From positions 1-61,953 of the forward strand of contig CAYFQH010000006.1 in the NCBI GenBank assembly GCA_964345215.1: a stretch of DNA of 61,953 bases. Direction: 5' to 3'. Both the position numbers and the translations under genes were made by a program. The stretch is from CAYFQH01 sp964345215 (GTDB taxonomy: Bacteria > Bacillota > Clostridia > Christensenellales > Aristaeellaceae). Of the stretch, positions 47,238 to 55,054 are shown piece by piece (positions within the stretch are counted from its first letter, which is position 1; each line of letters opens with the position of its first letter). The notes below the pieces were generated by a model, which saw nothing but the letters and a program-made list of their open reading frames with translations, was not told the origin of the DNA and did no database searches.

Positions 47238-48419
47238 CTACACCCCGTCAAAAAAGGGCTGTTCTTCCCCGTTTACTAAAATGCCCATGTCGTTAAAATG
47301 AAGGGGCACCGGGTCGGCAATAATATAACGCAAAATTTCATCCATACGGATGGTTTCGGAATAGGTAATCAGCGAAAAGGCCACACCGTGCTTTTTAGCC
47401 CGTCCTGTTCGGCCGATACGGTGAAGGTAGTACTCGTTTTCCTGAGGCAGGTCGTAGTTAATTACCGCCTCCACATCGTCTACGTCAATGCCCCGGGCGG
47501 CAACATCGGTGGCTACCAAAATGTCAAACTTACCGCGCCTAAAGTCTTGCATGGTTGTATTGCGCTGGCTTTGGCGCATATCCCCATGAAGGGCCTGGGC
47601 GCTATAGCCGGCCTTTTCTAGCTGTATTTTAAGCCGCTCTGTCATGTTTTTGGTATTGCAAAACACCATGATTTTTTTATACTCATCAGCATCTAACAAG
47701 TAAAGAAGGTTTTCGTACTTCCCTTCTTTGCTGATGGTAATCACATACTGGGTAATGGAAGGCCGGTTTTCCTTGGTGGCTTCAATTATAATTTCAACTG
47801 GGTCGTGCTGAAAACGCCAGGCAATAGTCATCACTTCCTGGTTGGTGGTGGCCGAGAACATCACCAGCTGTTTTTGCCCCGATGCTGCCTCAATAATTTT
47901 GGTTACATCCCTCACAAAGCCCATTTTCAGCATCTCGTCCGCCTCGTCTAAAACCATGGTGTGCACGTAATCCAGGCGAATATTCCCCCGCTGCATATGG
48001 TCCAGCATTCTGCCGGGGGTGGCAATAATAATCTGGGGTTTGCGCTTTAACTGGTTCAGCTGCTTTACAATGGGTTGGCCCCCGTAGAGCACCGCAATGC
48101 GCACCTGGGGAATAAAAACCGCCAGCTTTTTCATTTCATCGGCTATTTGCAGGGCCAATTCTCGGGTGGGGCATAAAACCACTTCTTGTACCCGCTGGTC
48201 TTTTAAGTTTACATACTCAAGCATGGGAATGCCAAAAGCAAGGGTTTTGCCTGTGCCTGTAGGGGCAATGGCCATGACATCCCGCCCCTGCATCATTAAA
48301 GGAATGGTTTTTTCCTGTACGGGGGTAGGCGCAGTAATTCCTTGTTTTTTAAGGGCCTGTACAATTTCACTGCTTAAGTCCATTTGGGTAAAGTCTATTT
48401 TGTTATTTTCTGTCACCAT
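47238..48419 (-). CDS. DEAD-box ATP-dependent RNA helicase
   Basis: A 393-residue core helicase. Motif Q is APTPVQEKTIPLM, motif I APTGTGKT, Ia PTRELALQ, Ib TPGRML, II VLDEADEML, III FSATT, IV IMVFCNT, V ATDVAARGID and VI YLHRIGRTGRA. It ends shortly after motif VI without the C-terminal extension of DbpA or CshA, so it is the short form. It unwinds RNA duplexes in ribosome assembly or decay; the target is not visible. It overlaps the TSCPD gene upstream by seven bases. Confidence 0.95.
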   Translation of the reverse strand: MVTENNKIDFTQMDLSSEIVQALKKQGITAPTPVQEKTIPLMMQGRDVMAIAPTGTGKTLAFGIPMLEYVNLKDQRVQEVVLCPTRELALQIADEMKKLAVFIPQVRIAVLYGGQPIVKQLNQLKRKPQIIIATPGRMLDHMQRGNIRLDYVHTMVLDEADEMLKMGFVRDVTKIIEAASGQKQLVMFSATTNQEVMTIAWRFQHDPVEIIIEATKENRPSITQYVITISKEGKYENLLYLLDADEYKKIMVFCNTKNMTERLKIQLEKAGYSAQALHGDMRQSQRNTTMQDFRRGKFDILVATDVAARGIDVDDVEAVINYDLPQENEYYLHRIGRTGRAKKHGVAFSLITYSETIRMDEILRYIIADPVPLHFNDMGILVNGEEQPFFDGV

Positions 48420-48676
48420 GTTTTTTCCTTCTTATTTTGTTCTTGTATATATGCTTGAAGGGCTTTTGCCAGCTGGTCTGGGCAAGATGTACCATTGCGG
48501 CACTGAATGCCCAATAGGTTTTTAATGGTTTCATCCACCTTTGATCCAACCACCATTTTGCTAAGGCCCAGGGTATTGCCCGGGCAACCCCGCTCAAAGG
48601 CGCAGGCGGTAATCACATTGTTTTCAACTTCAAAAGAAATACTGGTAGCGCAAGTGCCTTGGGTTTGATACTTCAA
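48413..48676 (-). CDS. Cytoplasmic TSCPD-domain protein (TIGR03905 type)
   Basis: An 87-residue single-domain protein. The four cysteines are in QGTCATS, FERGCPGNT, GIQCRN and GTSCPDQL, with the family's GLSKMVVGSKVDETIKNLLG between them. There is no signal peptide. The start is TTG with AAGGATG about eight bases upstream. It is coupled to the helicase by a seven-base overlap. Two exported proteins at 16-17 kb carry the same domain. The function of stand-alone TSCPD proteins is not established; a metal-binding or thiol site is inferred from the cysteines. Confidence 0.85.
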   Translation of the reverse strand: MKYQTQGTCATSISFEVENNVITACAFERGCPGNTLGLSKMVVGSKVDETIKNLLGIQCRNGTSCPDQLAKALQAYIQEQNKKEKTW

Positions 48677-48743
48677 TTTTCAATCATCCTTTATTTTTAC
48701 TGTAACATATACCTATTCGCTAAAGTTTGCCAAAAACCTTTTC

Positions 48744-48772
48744 TTTACAAAACATTTAAGCTTTTGTACAAT
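48744..48772 (+). promoter_or_regulatory. Promoter of the ROK sugar kinase gene
   Basis: TTTACA (48744-48749) and TACAAT (48767-48772) are 17 bases apart, 33 bases before the start codon. Confidence 0.7.
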
Positions 48773-48804
48773 TATAGAAACATATAACGAAGGGAGCAGA
48801 TTTT

Positions 48805-49683
48805 ATGTTACTGGGCGCCATTGAAGCAGGGGGAACCAAAATGGTTTGCGCCGTGGGCGATGAAGGGGGCCAGGTTCTTGACTCGATTACCATATTAACC
48901 AAAACCCCGGAAAAAACCACCGGGGGGATGATTGATTTTTTTAAAAAGCATCCCATTAAAGCCTTGGGTATCGGCTCATTTGGGCCCCTTGATTTAAAGC
49001 CCCAATCCAATACTTACGGGTACATTACCTCAACCCCTAAGTTGGCATGGCAGCAGTACCCCCTTCTGCCTGTTTTTAAAGATGCATTGAATATTCCCAT
49101 GGCTATTGATACCGATGTCAACGCCGCGGCCTTAGCAGAATATACCTTGGGCGCTGCCAAAGGCTTTAACAGCTGCCTATACGTTACTGTAGGCACCGGG
49201 GTGGGTGGCGGCCTGATTATTGAAGGCAATTTGGTCCACGGCCTGGTGCACCCGGAGTTTGGGCACATGCTGCTGCGCCCCTTACAGGGGGATCCCTTAC
49301 CCCAAGGTTCCTGCCCTTTTCATGATGGTTGCCTGGAGGGCATGGCTGCCGGCAGTGCCATGGCCGCCCGTTGGGATGATGCCAAAAACCTGCCTAAAAA
49401 CCACATTGCTTGGGAGCTTGAAGCCGGTTACCTGGCACAAATGGCCATGAATGCCCTGGTCATGTTCTCACCGGAAAAAATCATCTTAGGCGGCGGGGTG
49501 ATGCAGCAAGAACACCTTTTTCCTCACATTCGCAAAAAGACCCTCTCCTTGTTAAACGGCTACGTTCAGGCCCCCCAAATAGATGAAGGGCTGATCAATA
49601 CCATCGTTCCCCCGGCCCTAGGCACTAAAAGCGGTATTACCGGCGCCCTGCTCCTGGCTAAAAAGGCCCTGGATCAAGGATAA
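48805..49683 (+). CDS. ROK-family sugar kinase (fructokinase-like)
   Basis: A 292-residue kinase. GAIEAGGTKMVCAVGDEGG is the phosphate-binding start, IDTDVNAAALAEYTLGAAKG holds the catalytic Asp region, and VGTGVGGGLIIEG is the ATP motif. The ROK zinc site reads FGHMLLRP followed by SCPFHDGCLEGMAAGSA, with the Cys-x-x-His-x-x-Cys pattern of bacterial fructokinases. It likely phosphorylates fructose or mannose at C6. AGGGAG precedes the ATG. It stands alone with its own promoter and terminator. Confidence 0.9.
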   Translation: MLLGAIEAGGTKMVCAVGDEGGQVLDSITILTKTPEKTTGGMIDFFKKHPIKALGIGSFGPLDLKPQSNTYGYITSTPKLAWQQYPLLPVFKDALNIPMAIDTDVNAAALAEYTLGAAKGFNSCLYVTVGTGVGGGLIIEGNLVHGLVHPEFGHMLLRPLQGDPLPQGSCPFHDGCLEGMAAGSAMAARWDDAKNLPKNHIAWELEAGYLAQMAMNALVMFSPEKIILGGGVMQQEHLFPHIRKKTLSLLNGYVQAPQIDEGLINTIVPPALGTKSGITGALLLAKKALDQG

Positions 49684-49692
49684 TTTTTTCAA

Positions 49693-49730
49693 CAAAAAAA
49701 GCCCTTACCTAAAGGCAAGGGCTTTTTTGA
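49693..49730. terminator. Bidirectional terminator between ROK kinase and zinc-ribbon genes
   Basis: AAAAAAAGCCCTT / AAGGGCTTTTTT stem with T runs on both strands. Confidence 0.85.
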
Positions 49731-50009
49731 TTAATACTGGCTGCTGCGGTTAGATTCGAAGCAGTCGCGGCAATATACCGGACGGTCACCACGAGGTTGG
49801 AAAGGAACCTGAGTGGTAACACCACAGCCATCGCAAATTACATCAAACATTTGACGTTGGTTTTGGGAATGACGGCGGTTTGCACGGCAAGAGGAGCAGC
49901 GGCCTGGTTCGTTTTGAAATCCTTTTTCTGCAAAGAACTCTTGTTCAGATGCAGAAAAAATGAATTCTGCGCCACAGTCGCGGCAGACTAAGGTTTTGTC
50001 TTCGTACAT
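49731..50009 (-). CDS. Zinc-ribbon protein
   Basis: A 92-residue protein starting at the ATG for MYEDKTLVCRDC, with GGAGG eight bases upstream. It has three Cys pairs: CRDCGAEFIF with CSSCRANRR, then CDGCGVTTQVPF with CRDCFE, consistent with two zinc ribbons. The family is common in Clostridia (zinc-ribbon domain-containing, CxxCx-CxxC type) and may act in RNA or DNA binding; its role is unknown. It has a leader of about 120 bases with a hairpin (see the region upstream). Confidence 0.8.
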   Translation of the reverse strand: MYEDKTLVCRDCGAEFIFSASEQEFFAEKGFQNEPGRCSSCRANRRHSQNQRQMFDVICDGCGVTTQVPFQPRGDRPVYCRDCFESNRSSQY

Positions 50010-50365
50010 GTTAAGTACCTCCAAAGTTTTTTACCCATACTTATGTGCCATAAAGTCGTTTCCAGTGTCTGCACATCGGTAATAGGCGATGGGCTTGGAG
50101 GAATAACCTTGTATAGCTGTGTGGGCTACAGAAGTTATTATAGCACAGTTGGTTTTAAATGTATAGTTCTTCTATAAAAAATTATTCCCCACCCTCTTTT
50201 ATTTTATTCACTCCTGTGAGCAGGGCGCAGCCATGTTTCTTCTCATTCCTCCCCCAACGCAGGTTTTATTGCGCCTTTTTATGCCCTATGTTATACTTTT
50301 AGCTGGTATTCCAATAACAAAACCAATTTATCAAAAGTTTAGGCAGGAAGATGAAAACCTCAAAA
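50010..50365. other. 356-bp region: promoter and leader of the zinc-ribbon gene
   Basis: On the minus strand TATACA (50165-50160) and TATAAT (50142-50137) are 17 bases apart. The transcript would begin near a hairpin (TGTAGC..GCTATACA inside AATAAC/GTTATT, 50102-50140). From 50145 to 50340 I see no feature. Confidence 0.5.
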
Positions 50366-50622
50366 AAATGTCATCCATTTTATTTTGATTATATTTACAC
50401 TGGCCGCCGTTCTTTGGATAACCGTGAGCAACACGGAAGTCAACAGCCTTTTTGATGCCTTAACCCAGGCCCTCCCCTATGGCTTGTTGTTGCCCTGCTA
50501 GTGTTTATGTGTGCGTTTTTTTGACTGCCTTTGTTTGTATTGCCTCAATGGGCAGAAGGAAAAATAAAAAGAACCCCCAAGTTGAAGTGCCCTATCCCAC
50601 AACCAAAACGAGGAGATTGAAA
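50366..50622 (+). pseudogene. Decayed gene for a two-span membrane protein
   Basis: Three frames read in order give one plausible protein. They are FILIIFTLAAVLWITVSNTE and VNSLFDALTQA; then WLVVALLVFMCAFF; then LTAFVCIASMGRRKNKKNPQ and VEVPYPTTKTRRLK. This is two membrane spans plus a basic tail, broken by two frameshifts near 50473 and 50522. It ends at the start of the methyltransferase gene. Alternatively these are sequence errors. I do not recognise the family. Confidence 0.35.
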
Positions 50623-51807
50623 ATGACCCCAGCTAACCCCGCTGAACTTCCAGGCCTTCCCCTTTTATTAGATGATTTTTTTACAGAAGCTCCATTAAAA
50701 ATCGTCTTCAGCCGGCCCCAGGGCGTGCAAAAGAATTTTGAAAAGATAGTGCTGTTAAAACAGGGAGAGTATTACCAAGTGGAGCAGTTCACCAAAACCC
50801 AGGCTTTTCACCAAACCATTGACCTGAACCAAGGACGGCCTTTTTTGCTTCAACATTTTCCTGCTGCCTTTGGCCAGGTGAACTTATGGAACGCCCAGGA
50901 AGAAGTTCAGATAAAAATAAGCAAAAAAGGAAAATTGTTGGCCCACCGCCAAAGGATCAAAAAACCCATAAGGGAAAGCCAAGGCCATAACCGGCAAAAA
51001 AACTATCTCCTGCCTGCCGGCAGCCCTATTGCCCCTTTAGTGGATATGGGCATTTTTACCCCCGAAGGCAAGGTGATTGACGCCATGCAGCACAAATACC
51101 GGCAGATTAACCGTTTTTTGGAAATGGTAGAAGATTGCCTGCCCTTTTTGCCTAAGGACCGACCCCTGAGCATCATTGATTTTGGCTGTGGAAAATCCTA
51201 TTTAACCTTTGTACTGTACTATTATTTTACATACGTAAAGCAGCTTTCCGTAAATATTACGGGCCTTGATTTAAAAAAAGAAGTCATCGAAAAGTGCAAC
51301 CGCACCGCCCAAAAATATGGCTATGACCGCCTGACCTTTTTGCATGAGGATATTAAAGACCATACCTCCGCCGCCCAGGTGGATATGGTTATCTCCCTTC
51401 ATGCCTGCGATACGGCCACCGACTACGCCCTAATGTACGCTGTGAGCCACCAGGCAAAGGCTATTTTGGCGGTACCCTGCTGTCAGCACGAGCTAAACGG
51501 GCAAATGCAAGGGGGAAACCTGCCCCTTTTAACCCGCTACGGCCTTGTAAAAGAACGGAACGCCGCCCTGATGACCGATGCCATTCGGGCTAACTTGTTA
51601 ACAGCCTGCGGCTACAAAAGCCAGGTATTGGAATTTATTGATATGGAACACACCCCCAAAAACATTCTGCTAAGGGGCCTTAAAGCCAGCGTATCCCCCA
51701 AGGCAAAAACCGCCGCCTTAAAAGAAGTTAAAGATCTGTGTGCCGCCTTTCACTTTAACCCTTCTTTTTTAAGGCTTTTAGAGGATAGCAAGCTGCTGCC
51801 TCACTAA
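50623..51807 (+). CDS. SAM-dependent methyltransferase (Methyltransf_32 type)
   Basis: A 394-residue protein. The ATG at 50623 has AGGAG about eight bases upstream; the reading frame is open further upstream but that part belongs to the decayed membrane-protein gene. Residues ~180-330 are the methyltransferase: LSIIDFGCGKSYLTFVLYYY (motif I), VNITGLDLKKEVIEKCNRTA, VDMVISLHACDTATDYALMY, and ILAVPCCQHELNGQM. The HACDTATD and PCCQHEL motifs are the signature of the Methyltransf_32 group (GSTCD-like). An N-terminal ~170-residue part (FSRPQGVQKNFEKIVLLKQG, KNYLLPAGSPIAPLVDMGIF) may bind RNA. The substrate is not known. Confidence 0.8.
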   Translation: MTPANPAELPGLPLLLDDFFTEAPLKIVFSRPQGVQKNFEKIVLLKQGEYYQVEQFTKTQAFHQTIDLNQGRPFLLQHFPAAFGQVNLWNAQEEVQIKISKKGKLLAHRQRIKKPIRESQGHNRQKNYLLPAGSPIAPLVDMGIFTPEGKVIDAMQHKYRQINRFLEMVEDCLPFLPKDRPLSIIDFGCGKSYLTFVLYYYFTYVKQLSVNITGLDLKKEVIEKCNRTAQKYGYDRLTFLHEDIKDHTSAAQVDMVISLHACDTATDYALMYAVSHQAKAILAVPCCQHELNGQMQGGNLPLLTRYGLVKERNAALMTDAIRANLLTACGYKSQVLEFIDMEHTPKNILLRGLKASVSPKAKTAALKEVKDLCAAFHFNPSFLRLLEDSKLLPH

Positions 51808-51845
51808 TTTTGTTGTTTTTTTAATGTATACTCCGGCCTTTTTCG

Positions 51846-51874
51846 TTGACAATTTTTTATTTGTTGGATACAAT
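51846..51874 (+). promoter_or_regulatory. Strong promoter of the T-box/acyl-CoA ligase transcript
   Basis: TTGACA (51846-51851) and TACAAT (51869-51874) are exactly 17 bases apart. Transcription would begin near 51881, at the start of the T-box leader. Confidence 0.85.
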
Positions 51875-51880
51875 CGGTAA

Positions 51881-52116
51881 TAATCAAGCGCAATGATCAG
51901 GTTTAGTATGCTAAAACCCTTGTAAGAGAACTGCCGGGTGGTGCAAGGCAGCCAAGGCAAGGCAGAAACTCCCCTGGTAGCGGTTGCCCTAACAGGCCAA
52001 GGCCTTAGTAAGCGCAAACGGATGGGCTCGTTATCGCCCGGCCAAGTGGAGAATTGATTCTCAACAAGAGTGGTACCGCGGATTCAATCCGTCTCTTATT
52101 TAGAGGCGGATTTTTT
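51881..52116 (+). ncRNA. T-box riboswitch leader
   Basis: T-box leaders sense uncharged tRNA and allow read-through. Seen here are the Stem I K-turn and AGTA elements (GATCAGGTTTAGTA at 51895-51908), the AGAGAAC...GGGTGGTGCAAGGCAG distal region, the T-box itself AACAAGAGTGGTACCGCGG (52063-52081), and a terminator hairpin AATCCGTCTCT/AGAGGCGGATT with T6 (52086-52116). The specifier is probably CTC for leucine (51969-51971, in GAAACTCCCC); ACT for threonine, one base earlier, is the alternative. The next gene is an acyl-CoA ligase, not an aminoacyl-tRNA synthetase. Confidence 0.85.
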
Positions 52117-52152
52117 GTATTTTAGCGGAGCCCTTATCAAGGAGGATTTTTA

Positions 52153-53841
52153 ATGAGCATTCCTTACCAAGTCACTTCCCTAAACCCCTATACCCTGCCC
52201 GGGCTCCTGGCACGTAATGCAAAAGCTCTTTCTGAAAGGGACTGTGTTATTGCGCCGGAATTTAACGTTCGCTGGTCTTGGAAGGAATTTGATGAACTAA
52301 CCACCACCCTGGCCCAGGGTCTATTGGCTTTGGGCATGAAAAAGGGTGACCATATTGCCATTTGGGCTACCAATGTACCCCAGTGGATGCTCCTGCTTTT
52401 TGCCAGTGCCAAAATCGGCGCTGTTTTGGTTACGGTAAACACAAATTATAAACAGTTTGAACTGGAGTATTTGCTGCGCCAAAGCGATACAAAAATGCTG
52501 GTCATGTCAAAAGGTGTTGGCACCAATGATTATATAAGCCACATCAAAGGCCTTTTTCCCCACGTTGCCACAAATTCCTCAGACCAGATCAAAACCGATG
52601 CCTTTCCCTTTTTAGAGCACATTGTTTTAATTGGGGATGAACCCTCTTGTCCCATGGGTATTCGGCCTTTTGATACCCTTTATGAACTGGCCAAACAAGT
52701 GCCCAAAAAGGCGGTGGAGGAAATAACTTCCACCATCAGCACCCACGACCCGGTAAACATGCAATATACCTCCGGCACTACGGGTTTTCCAAAGGGGGTT
52801 ATGCTCACCCACTACAACATTGCCAACAACGGCCAGTTCATTGGCGACAGAATGCACTTTACCAAAGAAGACCGATTGTTGATTGTGGTGCCCCTGTTCC
52901 ACTGCTTTGGCATTGTGCTGGGGGTGATGAGCTGCTTAACCCATGGCAGCACCATGGTGTTGATGGAAAAATACAACCCCTTAAAAGAAATGGAAATTTT
53001 AGTCAGCGAAAAATGCACCGCCGTACACGGGGTGCCTACCATGTTTATTGGCATGCTGGAACACCCTCAGTTTAGCACCTTTGATTTTTCAAACCTGCGC
53101 ACGGGCATTATGGCCGGTTCTCCCTGCCCTATTAAAACCATGAAAGATGTAACTTCTAAAATGAATTTAAAGGAACTGACCATTGTTTTTGGCCAAACGG
53201 AATCCTCCCCGGGAATGACCCAGTCCAGTGCCTCCGATCCTTTAGACCTTCGGGTGAGCACTGTTGGTAAGCTTTTACCCCATACCGAAGGCAAAGTAAT
53301 CGATCCTGAAACAGGTTTGGAGCAGCCCCCCAATGAACCCGGCGAAATTTTAACCCGGGGCTATTTAGTGATGAAGGGCTACTACAAAATGCCCGAGGCC
53401 ACAAGGCAGGCCATTGACGAGGAAGGCTGGCTCCATACAGGAGATATTGGCAGCGTAGATGAGCAGGGGAACTTTCGCATTACAGGCCGTCTAAAAGATA
53501 TGATTATTCGGGGAGGCGAAAACATTTATCCCCGTGAAATTGAAGAATTTTTGTACACCCACCCAGCCATACAAGATGTGCAGGTGATTGGCGTGCCCGA
53601 TGAAAAATACGGCGAAGAAGTGTTAGCTTACTGTATTTTACGGGAAAAGGCCCAGGCCAGCCAGGAAGAGATGATTCAATTTGTTAAAAAGGGCTTGTCT
53701 CGTTTTAAATCTCCCCGCTATGTATTGTTTACCAGCCAATTTCCCATGACGGCCAGCGGTAAAATACAAAAATATATCCTGCGCCAGCAGGCAATTGAAG
53801 TCCTGGGCCTCCAGGCAGCCGAGCAAATTCAAACGGCCTAA
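52153..53841 (+). CDS. Acyl-CoA synthetase (AMP-forming, fatty-acid type)
   Basis: A 562-residue member of the ANL superfamily that activates a carboxylic acid to its CoA thioester through an acyl-adenylate. The P-loop motif is YTSGTTGFPKGVMLTH (about residues 214-229). Then come FGQTESSPGMTQ, LHTGDIGSVDEQGNFRITGR and RLKDMIIRGGENIYPREIEE, and the C-terminal catalytic Lys in MTASGKIQKYILR. Closest in outline are medium/long-chain fatty acyl-CoA synthases (FadD/YngI-like). AAGGAGG precedes the ATG. It is directly downstream of the T-box leader with no gene between, so its expression should depend on an amino acid's tRNA charging. That suggests use of an amino-acid-derived acid, for example from leucine; this is inference. 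Confidence 0.9.
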   Translation: MSIPYQVTSLNPYTLPGLLARNAKALSERDCVIAPEFNVRWSWKEFDELTTTLAQGLLALGMKKGDHIAIWATNVPQWMLLLFASAKIGAVLVTVNTNYKQFELEYLLRQSDTKMLVMSKGVGTNDYISHIKGLFPHVATNSSDQIKTDAFPFLEHIVLIGDEPSCPMGIRPFDTLYELAKQVPKKAVEEITSTISTHDPVNMQYTSGTTGFPKGVMLTHYNIANNGQFIGDRMHFTKEDRLLIVVPLFHCFGIVLGVMSCLTHGSTMVLMEKYNPLKEMEILVSEKCTAVHGVPTMFIGMLEHPQFSTFDFSNLRTGIMAGSPCPIKTMKDVTSKMNLKELTIVFGQTESSPGMTQSSASDPLDLRVSTVGKLLPHTEGKVIDPETGLEQPPNEPGEILTRGYLVMKGYYKMPEATRQAIDEEGWLHTGDIGSVDEQGNFRITGRLKDMIIRGGENIYPREIEEFLYTHPAIQDVQVIGVPDEKYGEEVLAYCILREKAQASQEEMIQFVKKGLSRFKSPRYVLFTSQFPMTASGKIQKYILRQQAIEVLGLQAAEQIQTA

Positions 53842-53958
53842 GTAAATCGCCCGGGCTTTTATGCCTCTTTAGAGCCAGCAAAATCCTGCTTCTCAAGACT
53901 TTTTAAAGGCAAAATATTTTTCTCATCTTCTTCTAATCAAGTACATCAACAGAATTTA

Positions 53959-54019
53959 TTGACTAATGGCCTTAAAATCGTTACAATAAATTATGAACAA
54001 TTTGTGAATAAGAATTGTT
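53959..54019 (+). promoter_or_regulatory. Promoter and operator-like repeat before the E2-like gene
   Basis: TTGACT (53959-53964) and TACAAT (53982-53987) are 17 bases apart. AACAATT (53996-54002) faces AATTGTT (54013-54019) just downstream of the start point, a likely repressor site. Confidence 0.65.
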
Positions 54020-54069
54020 TCCAAATTTTCAGTTCACTTTAAAGTATGTATAGATCGTGAGGAAATAAA

Positions 54070-55008
54070 ATGTTTGGATTTCGTCCTGAAGGAAAAAGGG
54101 TAAAATTGCCCGATCCCATTGTTCGCATGACCCCATATATTATGCCCCAGCGCTCCGATGCCCAGGTGTTTTTAAACCATTCTATTGACTTTGAGCCTCT
54201 GGCCCGCTACATCGCCGACCAAAGCAACAAAGGCCATAAGGTTACTTTTATGCAGGTCATCATTGCCGCCTACGTTAGGGCCATTTCTCAGCACCCGGAG
54301 GTAAACCGCTTTGTTGTAAACAAGCAGCTCTACGCCCGTAAGGAACTGACCTGTTCCTTCACCCTCCTGCGGGACACCTCCGACGGCAGTATCTCTGAAA
54401 GTGCCACCAAAATTCACTTTGACCCGACCGACACCTTGTACGATGTACAAAAACGGGTTGACCAGGCCATTAAAGAAAACCGTTCGGAAGAGGAAAACCC
54501 GGCTATTTTACGTTTGGTAAATACCCTTTTCGCCGTTCCTCTTTTGCCGAATATCGTTGTAACGGGCGCCCGCCTCCTTGACCGGTATGGCATTTTGCCC
54601 AAGGCCATTATTGACATCAGCCCCTTTCACACCAGCATGTACTTAACCAACATGGCCTCCATCGGCATGCACTCTGTAAACCACCACCTGTACAACTTTG
54701 GCACCACCGGTATTTTTTTAAGCATGGGTGCCATTGAGCGTAAGCTTATTTTAGAAGATGACGGCAGTGTTTCCCGTAAAAGGCTTATGCCTATTGGTAT
54801 TACAGCCGACGAACGGGTTTGTGCAGGTGCTGTTTACGCCCAGCTTTTTGCTACTATGCTCAGCCACATTAAACGGCCCGAACTGCTAGAAGCCGCCCCC
54901 GAAAAGGTGTTTTTCGATCCGGGCTGCGAATACTCCGTTCCAAAACCACAAGATAACAAAGAGATAAACTACACCGGCGAAGAAGACCTTCATTTTCAGG
55001 CCATTTAA
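54070..55008 (+). CDS. 2-oxoacid dehydrogenase E2-like acyltransferase domain protein
   Basis: A 312-residue protein related to the catalytic domain of E2 dihydrolipoyl acyltransferases (PF00198) and chloramphenicol acetyltransferase. Matches are IVRMTPYIMPQRSDAQVFLN, VTFMQVIIAAYVRAISQHPE, and a C-terminal GITADERVCAGAVYAQLFAT. There the E2 motif DHRxxDG is changed to DERVCAG: the catalytic His is Glu, as in several stand-alone clostridial homologues, and the Asp is Ala. The lipoyl and E1/E3-binding domains are absent. It lies downstream of the acyl-CoA ligase with its own promoter. A binding or non-acetyl-transfer role is possible. Confidence 0.75.
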   Translation: MFGFRPEGKRVKLPDPIVRMTPYIMPQRSDAQVFLNHSIDFEPLARYIADQSNKGHKVTFMQVIIAAYVRAISQHPEVNRFVVNKQLYARKELTCSFTLLRDTSDGSISESATKIHFDPTDTLYDVQKRVDQAIKENRSEEENPAILRLVNTLFAVPLLPNIVVTGARLLDRYGILPKAIIDISPFHTSMYLTNMASIGMHSVNHHLYNFGTTGIFLSMGAIERKLILEDDGSVSRKRLMPIGITADERVCAGAVYAQLFATMLSHIKRPELLEAAPEKVFFDPGCEYSVPKPQDNKEINYTGEEDLHFQAI

Positions 55009-55052
55009 GCAAATAAAAAAACACGGAAAATTTTCCGTGTTTTTTTATTTGC
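55009..55052. terminator. Perfect 44-bp palindromic bidirectional terminator
   Basis: The 22 bases at 55009-55030 (GCAAATAAAAAAACACGG, then AAAA) are followed immediately by their exact reverse complement. T7 runs occur on both strands. It begins one base after the stop of the E2-like gene and ends three bases before the stop of the converging gene. Confidence 0.9.
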
Positions 55053-55054
55053 TT

